DNA of 64,000 bases from contig NC_091142.1 of NCBI RefSeq assembly GCF_041381155.1, forward strand, positions 28,533,963-28,597,962, read 5' to 3'. A program made the position numbers and the translations under genes. The notes beneath the pieces are model-generated. The model did no database searches. It was not told the origin of the DNA and was given only the letters and a program-made list of their open reading frames with translations. Source of the stretch: Argopecten irradians. Its lineage: Eukaryota > Mollusca > Bivalvia > Pectinida > Pectinidae. Shown here in pieces: positions 60,431-64,000 of this stretch. The first letter of the stretch is position 1; each line of letters starts with the position of its first letter.

Positions 60431-60625
60431 CACACGTAGTGCACTCCGTGTCTACCTGTAGTCTAAATCTTGTGCACTCCGTGTCTACCTGTAGTCTAAA
60501 TCTTGTGCACTCCGTGTCTACCTGTAGTCTAAACCTCGTGCACTCCGTGTCTACCTGTAGTCTAAACCTCGTGCACTCCGTGTCTACCTGTAGTCTAAAC
60601 GTAGTGCACTCCGTGTGCACAAGGG
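60430..60625. repeat. 33-bp tandem repeat, open in several frames
   Basis: Five to six units contain GTGCACTCCGTGTCTACCTG and TAGTCTAAA. The period is a multiple of three, so ORFs persist on both strands as 11-residue repeats. No other evidence of coding. Confidence 0.85.
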
Positions 60626-60689
60626 TGTAACCTTTAGTCTACTACCAACTGTATGTACACATATACTAAGAAACACGGGCTTATGTGCT

Positions 60690-60800
60690 TACATGGCAGG
60701 TCTCAAGGCCCTCTACCAATATTGTGAATTTCATGGCCCTGGGGTCTCGGAATTTTCCCCAGGGGATAGGGTCTTTACCATACAATGTAGTTTATATAGG
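60690..60800. repeat. fragment related to the TCTN2 intron 13 element
   Basis: GGTCTCAAGGCCCTCTACCA, ATGGCCCTGGGGTCTCGG and TAGTTTATATAGGAGAC follow the same order as the ~320-bp units at 30660-33748. It lies in the centre of the large inverted-repeat element. Confidence 0.6.
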
Positions 60801-61670
60801 AGACATATTTATTTGTTTGTTTAAAAGCAAAACATTATTCATAACTGTGCATATCGGAATTCAGGTGACTGTTAGACATTCTCAACTCTCATCCATTTGT
60901 AAAAAATTCAAATTTTAACAAACTTCTTCTCCACAACACGGTTTTTCTCATTTTACAGCAAGTACAAAAACAACAACAAATTACAATCATGAATATTTTG
61001 TATTGATATTTTTTTTTTTTTTTTTTTGCAAATTTTCAGCAAAACAAACATGTTTCAAATTAAATTAATACACATATTTGATTAATATATTTGATCTGCA
61101 TTCATTATTGAATTCAAGGACTTATAAATCCTTGTTGAATTTTAAAAAAAATTTTTAAAAAACTTTATAACATAGCAAAGGTACATGGTTTGTCATTTTA
61201 ATCAAGGGAGATAAATCCGATTTGAAGGATTTTCCACAAAGTGGAAAAGTTAAAGCCGCATAATCCGTATCTTTCAGCAAGGATTTATAAGTGAGACGTC
61301 TATATACGTCCTTGCTTTCAGGGTCCGTAAATCAACTAAAGAAAATTAGGGTACATATATTATAAAAAGTTATCAACTTTCCCCTAATTACATGTACACA
61401 CCCAAAAAGTCCCGAGTTCAAAAGAAATTAATGATTAAAAATTCGATATCCAGAGTGTTTGAATAATTCACTTTCCATGCATTATTCAACCAAAACTTAG
61501 ACTGGTACATTTCCTGGTCAACATCAATTATAATTTCAAAACAAATTTATTAGATGATGTTTCAAATAATTTTCGAGTATATATACATGAACTTTGACAT
61601 CTGCCATGGCACAACATGTAATCTTCAATTTATCAATGTTTCACAATGAAAGTCTACTCTAAGCCTTCTG

Positions 61671-63867
61671 TTTCAAATGGTGGAAATGAAACCACGATCC
61701 GCGGGGGATTTTCCCAATAATGGCACAACAGCACAAAACACGCGTTCTTTGTAGTCAAACGTAGTAAAACAAGTCACGTGATTATACCTCATTCATGCCA
61801 TTGGCCGAAATAAATATGGAATTGTATTAGTGGGTAACTAGTGATCACATGAGTGTGTGTTTACTTCCAAATAGAGTGATTTCTCTGACCTGGTATTTAT
61901 ACATAATTAGGCCTTTTGAAGAAGATCTTATTTTCTCTGTGTTATATGTACATGTTTATGTTCTGAAACCTAAAGCAGGTAATAATATATATAAATATAA
62001 ATTTAGAATTCTACGAATTTAGCCGGGAGTAGCCGATCTTCGCTGATCCTAGATTAGACGGTTAGACCTATTGAATTGGTCAATTCGCATTATATCATTT
62101 ATTTACAAAACGTGAAAATGACAGTTTTATAACTCATTTCAGATCATTATTTATAGTAAAATAATACATATGTGCAAGTCAAAATGATATGCAGGCAATA
62201 TTAATAACATTTTGGAGTCTAAATATTTTCAAATAAATCAATTTCTCCGAAGAAATGGCAAGCAAACTATCACCATATTTGGAAGTAAACACACAATCAC
62301 GTGATCACTAGTTACCCATAATACAATTGTATATTCCGGCCAATGGCATGAATGAGGTATAAGCACGTGACATTTTTTACTACGTTTTTACTACAAAAAA
62401 TAGATGCAGATATATCCCGAGTTTGGAGCTAAAACCGCGTCCCGCGGGAGAATTTTTAGCCCAAAGGTTGAATCTGGCCATTAAGACCGTAACAAAAATT
62501 CGTTGTGCCTTTATATAAGTGTATCGAGGGATGTAAATATTAATGTATATATATGGACAGGGCAAGCTAACAAGTAAAGCTGGTTTCCAAATGGGTATTG
62601 CGTATCTGTACTGTGACCTTTTTGGCTTTTAAATTACGTAACTGGTATTTTTCGTGATTCAAAAAATGAAATCTTGAAAAAATAATTGTAACATAGTATA
62701 GTACGGTATGTACCACATGGACTTAGTATGAATGCTAATCCACAAAGCACACACACAGCTTTTAAACGAATTTTCAACCCACGGTTACATATATTGATAA
62801 ATGATTATGGCCAAGAGCACAGGGACCTGGCACGAAAATTTTTAACTCAATAGTATACATATATATATTATAGTACTATAATATATATATGTGTGTACTG
62901 TTAGTTTAAAAAAATCGTGCCAGGTCCCTGTGGCCAAGAGGATGGAAATTCGTTGTACAAAGCAGAGTCCTTTTGCACTCTAACTTCCTCAGCTCGGACT
63001 AACAGCTACAATGTGTGCGTACACGCAGGCTACAGCTGCATGGCCGGGATATGCAGGATCACAATTTTTAATTTTGTAATCAAATATATAAAAACTTTTC
63101 TGAATTAACAAAATCAACGTCGAACTCTGCTGTATGGCGCCTTGCTTCATATACACAGTGCCCTATGAAAGGATGGCCTTTGAATTCCACTTTCATGACC
63201 AGATGTCGACATCTTTTAGTTTAGATGTCGACATCAATAACTGACAAGTCGGTGTCACACCCGAGCATAAACACGATTAATCGCCGAGTTACCGACTTTC
63301 TACATAATTATCTTGGAATCATTATGTGGGCAGGTTCATGTGGTAAGTCGACATATTCTTCTGTTTATGTCGACATCTTCCGATATGATGTCGACTTAAT
63401 GCCTTAATTATGTCGACATCATTAAGTCGTAAGTCGGTAACTCGATGGCAGAAATATGCCACCAATATGGTCTATGGTACAAGCACTGACTTCAGTTTTC
63501 TATATTCAAAGATAGTGGCTATTTCAAATGATTTGCGCATGAGTAACAGGAAGGCGACAAGTCGACAACTCGACAACACGACAAGTCGACAACACGACAA
63601 CTCGACAACACGACAAGTCGACATTTTACCGCGACAACACGATATTCTGTACGCGCTAATTAGCGTGTTTGAAATGTCGACTTGTCGTGTTGTCGACTTG
63701 TCGTCTTGTCGTGTTGTCGACTTGTCGCGGTTCGAAAACGCGACAAGTCGACATTTTAACTGTTAAATCTCGGGTTGTCGCAGTTTGAGACCGCGACAAC
63801 TCGACAAGGCGACAACGCGACAAGGCGACAACACAACAACACGAGATGGCCGTAATCAGCCACCATA
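61671..63867 (-). repeat. right terminal inverted repeat arm
   Basis: This is the reverse complement of 55181-57487 with scattered substitutions and indels, including a 115-bp MITE insertion at 62818 that is absent from the left arm. Its outer ~340 bp again consists of GTCGAC-rich subrepeats. Confidence 0.85.
62818..62932. mobile_element. palindromic hAT-like MITE inside the right arm
   Basis: CACAGGGACCTGGCACGA and TCGTGCCAGGTCCCTGTG form exact inverted ends. The 8-bp target duplication GCCAAGAG lies at 62810-62817 and 62933-62940. An 8-bp duplication with CAGGG-type ends suggests the hAT superfamily. The AT-rich centre (ATATATAT) is non-coding. Confidence 0.85.
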
Positions 63868-63874
63868 ATTTTTA

Positions 63875-64000
63875 CGATAAAGAAATGGTATATTTAGTTG
63901 AAGAGAATGTGTTAAAATTTTGAAGCGAGGGCGACAGCCGCCATATTGCACCATAATAAAATTTACTGACCCCCTATAAAGTATTAGGGGGTCACCACGT
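63875..64000. other. right flank of the large element
   Basis: The first ~85 bp is unremarkable. From about 63962 the sequence ACTGACCCCCTATAAAG followed by AGGGGGTC resembles the 54422-54548 palindrome and runs off the window end. Confidence 0.5.

Larger units (their letters stand above)
55181..63867. mobile_element. 8.7-kb element with ~2.2-kb terminal inverted repeats
   Basis: The left arm (55181-57487) and right arm (61671-63867) are reverse complements over nearly their whole length. The ends read TATGGTGGCTGATTACGGCC. A 7-bp direct repeat ATTTTTA flanks both sides (55174-55180 and 63868-63874), consistent with a target duplication, though it is AT-rich. The 4.2-kb centre has no transposase or reverse transcriptase that I recognise. 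It may be a non-autonomous foldback-like or large TIR element. Confidence 0.8.

Noticed and set aside
60351-60630. Repetitive 89-codon ORF (DTECTRFRLQV repeats)
   Set aside because: It is a 33-bp tandem repeat open on both strands. The reading frame is explained by the period.

Overview
This is metazoan nuclear DNA: AT-rich, with short intron-split exons, consensus GT-AG junctions and many small transposons and SINEs. The repeat style (palindromic MITEs, tRNA-headed SINEs, elements built of internal ~150 or ~320 bp units ending in GGCCC hairpins) is what I know from bivalve molluscs, so a bivalve or close lophotrochozoan is the best guess. That assignment is inference. Joining exons by splice signal, reading phase and remembered family sequence gives three complete protein-coding genes.

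Layout. (1) 367-20129, minus strand: a 22-exon, 541-residue PNLDC1-type DEDD 3'-5' exonuclease (piRNA trimmer). It has all four catalytic acidic residues and a C-terminal membrane anchor. Its 5.1-kb intron 16 is almost entirely a 25-bp minisatellite whose unit begins exactly at the exon-16 splice donor. Other introns carry a broken paired-domain gene, a TTAA-flanked MITE, a SINE and a duplicated broken copy of exon 7. (2) 20130-20434: a 305-bp gap between divergent start codons, a probable bidirectional promoter. (3) 20435-39850, plus strand: a 21-exon, 1073-residue tectonic-2-like ciliary transition-zone protein, whose introns hold several nested repeats. X-box-like sites cluster just after its stop codon. 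(4) 39851-46158: convergent intergenic DNA with MITEs, a SINE-like repeat and two possible exons of an unrecognised gene. (5) 46159-52179, minus strand: ketohexokinase (309 residues, 7 exons), with a second, diverged version of the first coding exon inside intron 1. (6) 52180-55180: upstream DNA with a possible TATA promoter, a possible 16-nt first coding exon and a 120-bp palindrome. (7) 55181-63867: an 8.7-kb element with inverted repeats of about 2.2-2.3 kb and a 7-bp target duplication, with no recognisable transposase.

The three genes do not form one pathway: piRNA 3'-end maturation on mitochondria, ciliary transition-zone assembly, and fructose phosphorylation. The points most worth following up are the splice-donor-seeded minisatellite in the piRNA trimmer gene, the two alternative KHK first exons, the PNLDC1/TCTN2 head-to-head promoter and the giant inverted-repeat element. 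All exon models come from reading the sequence by eye, with no alignment run.
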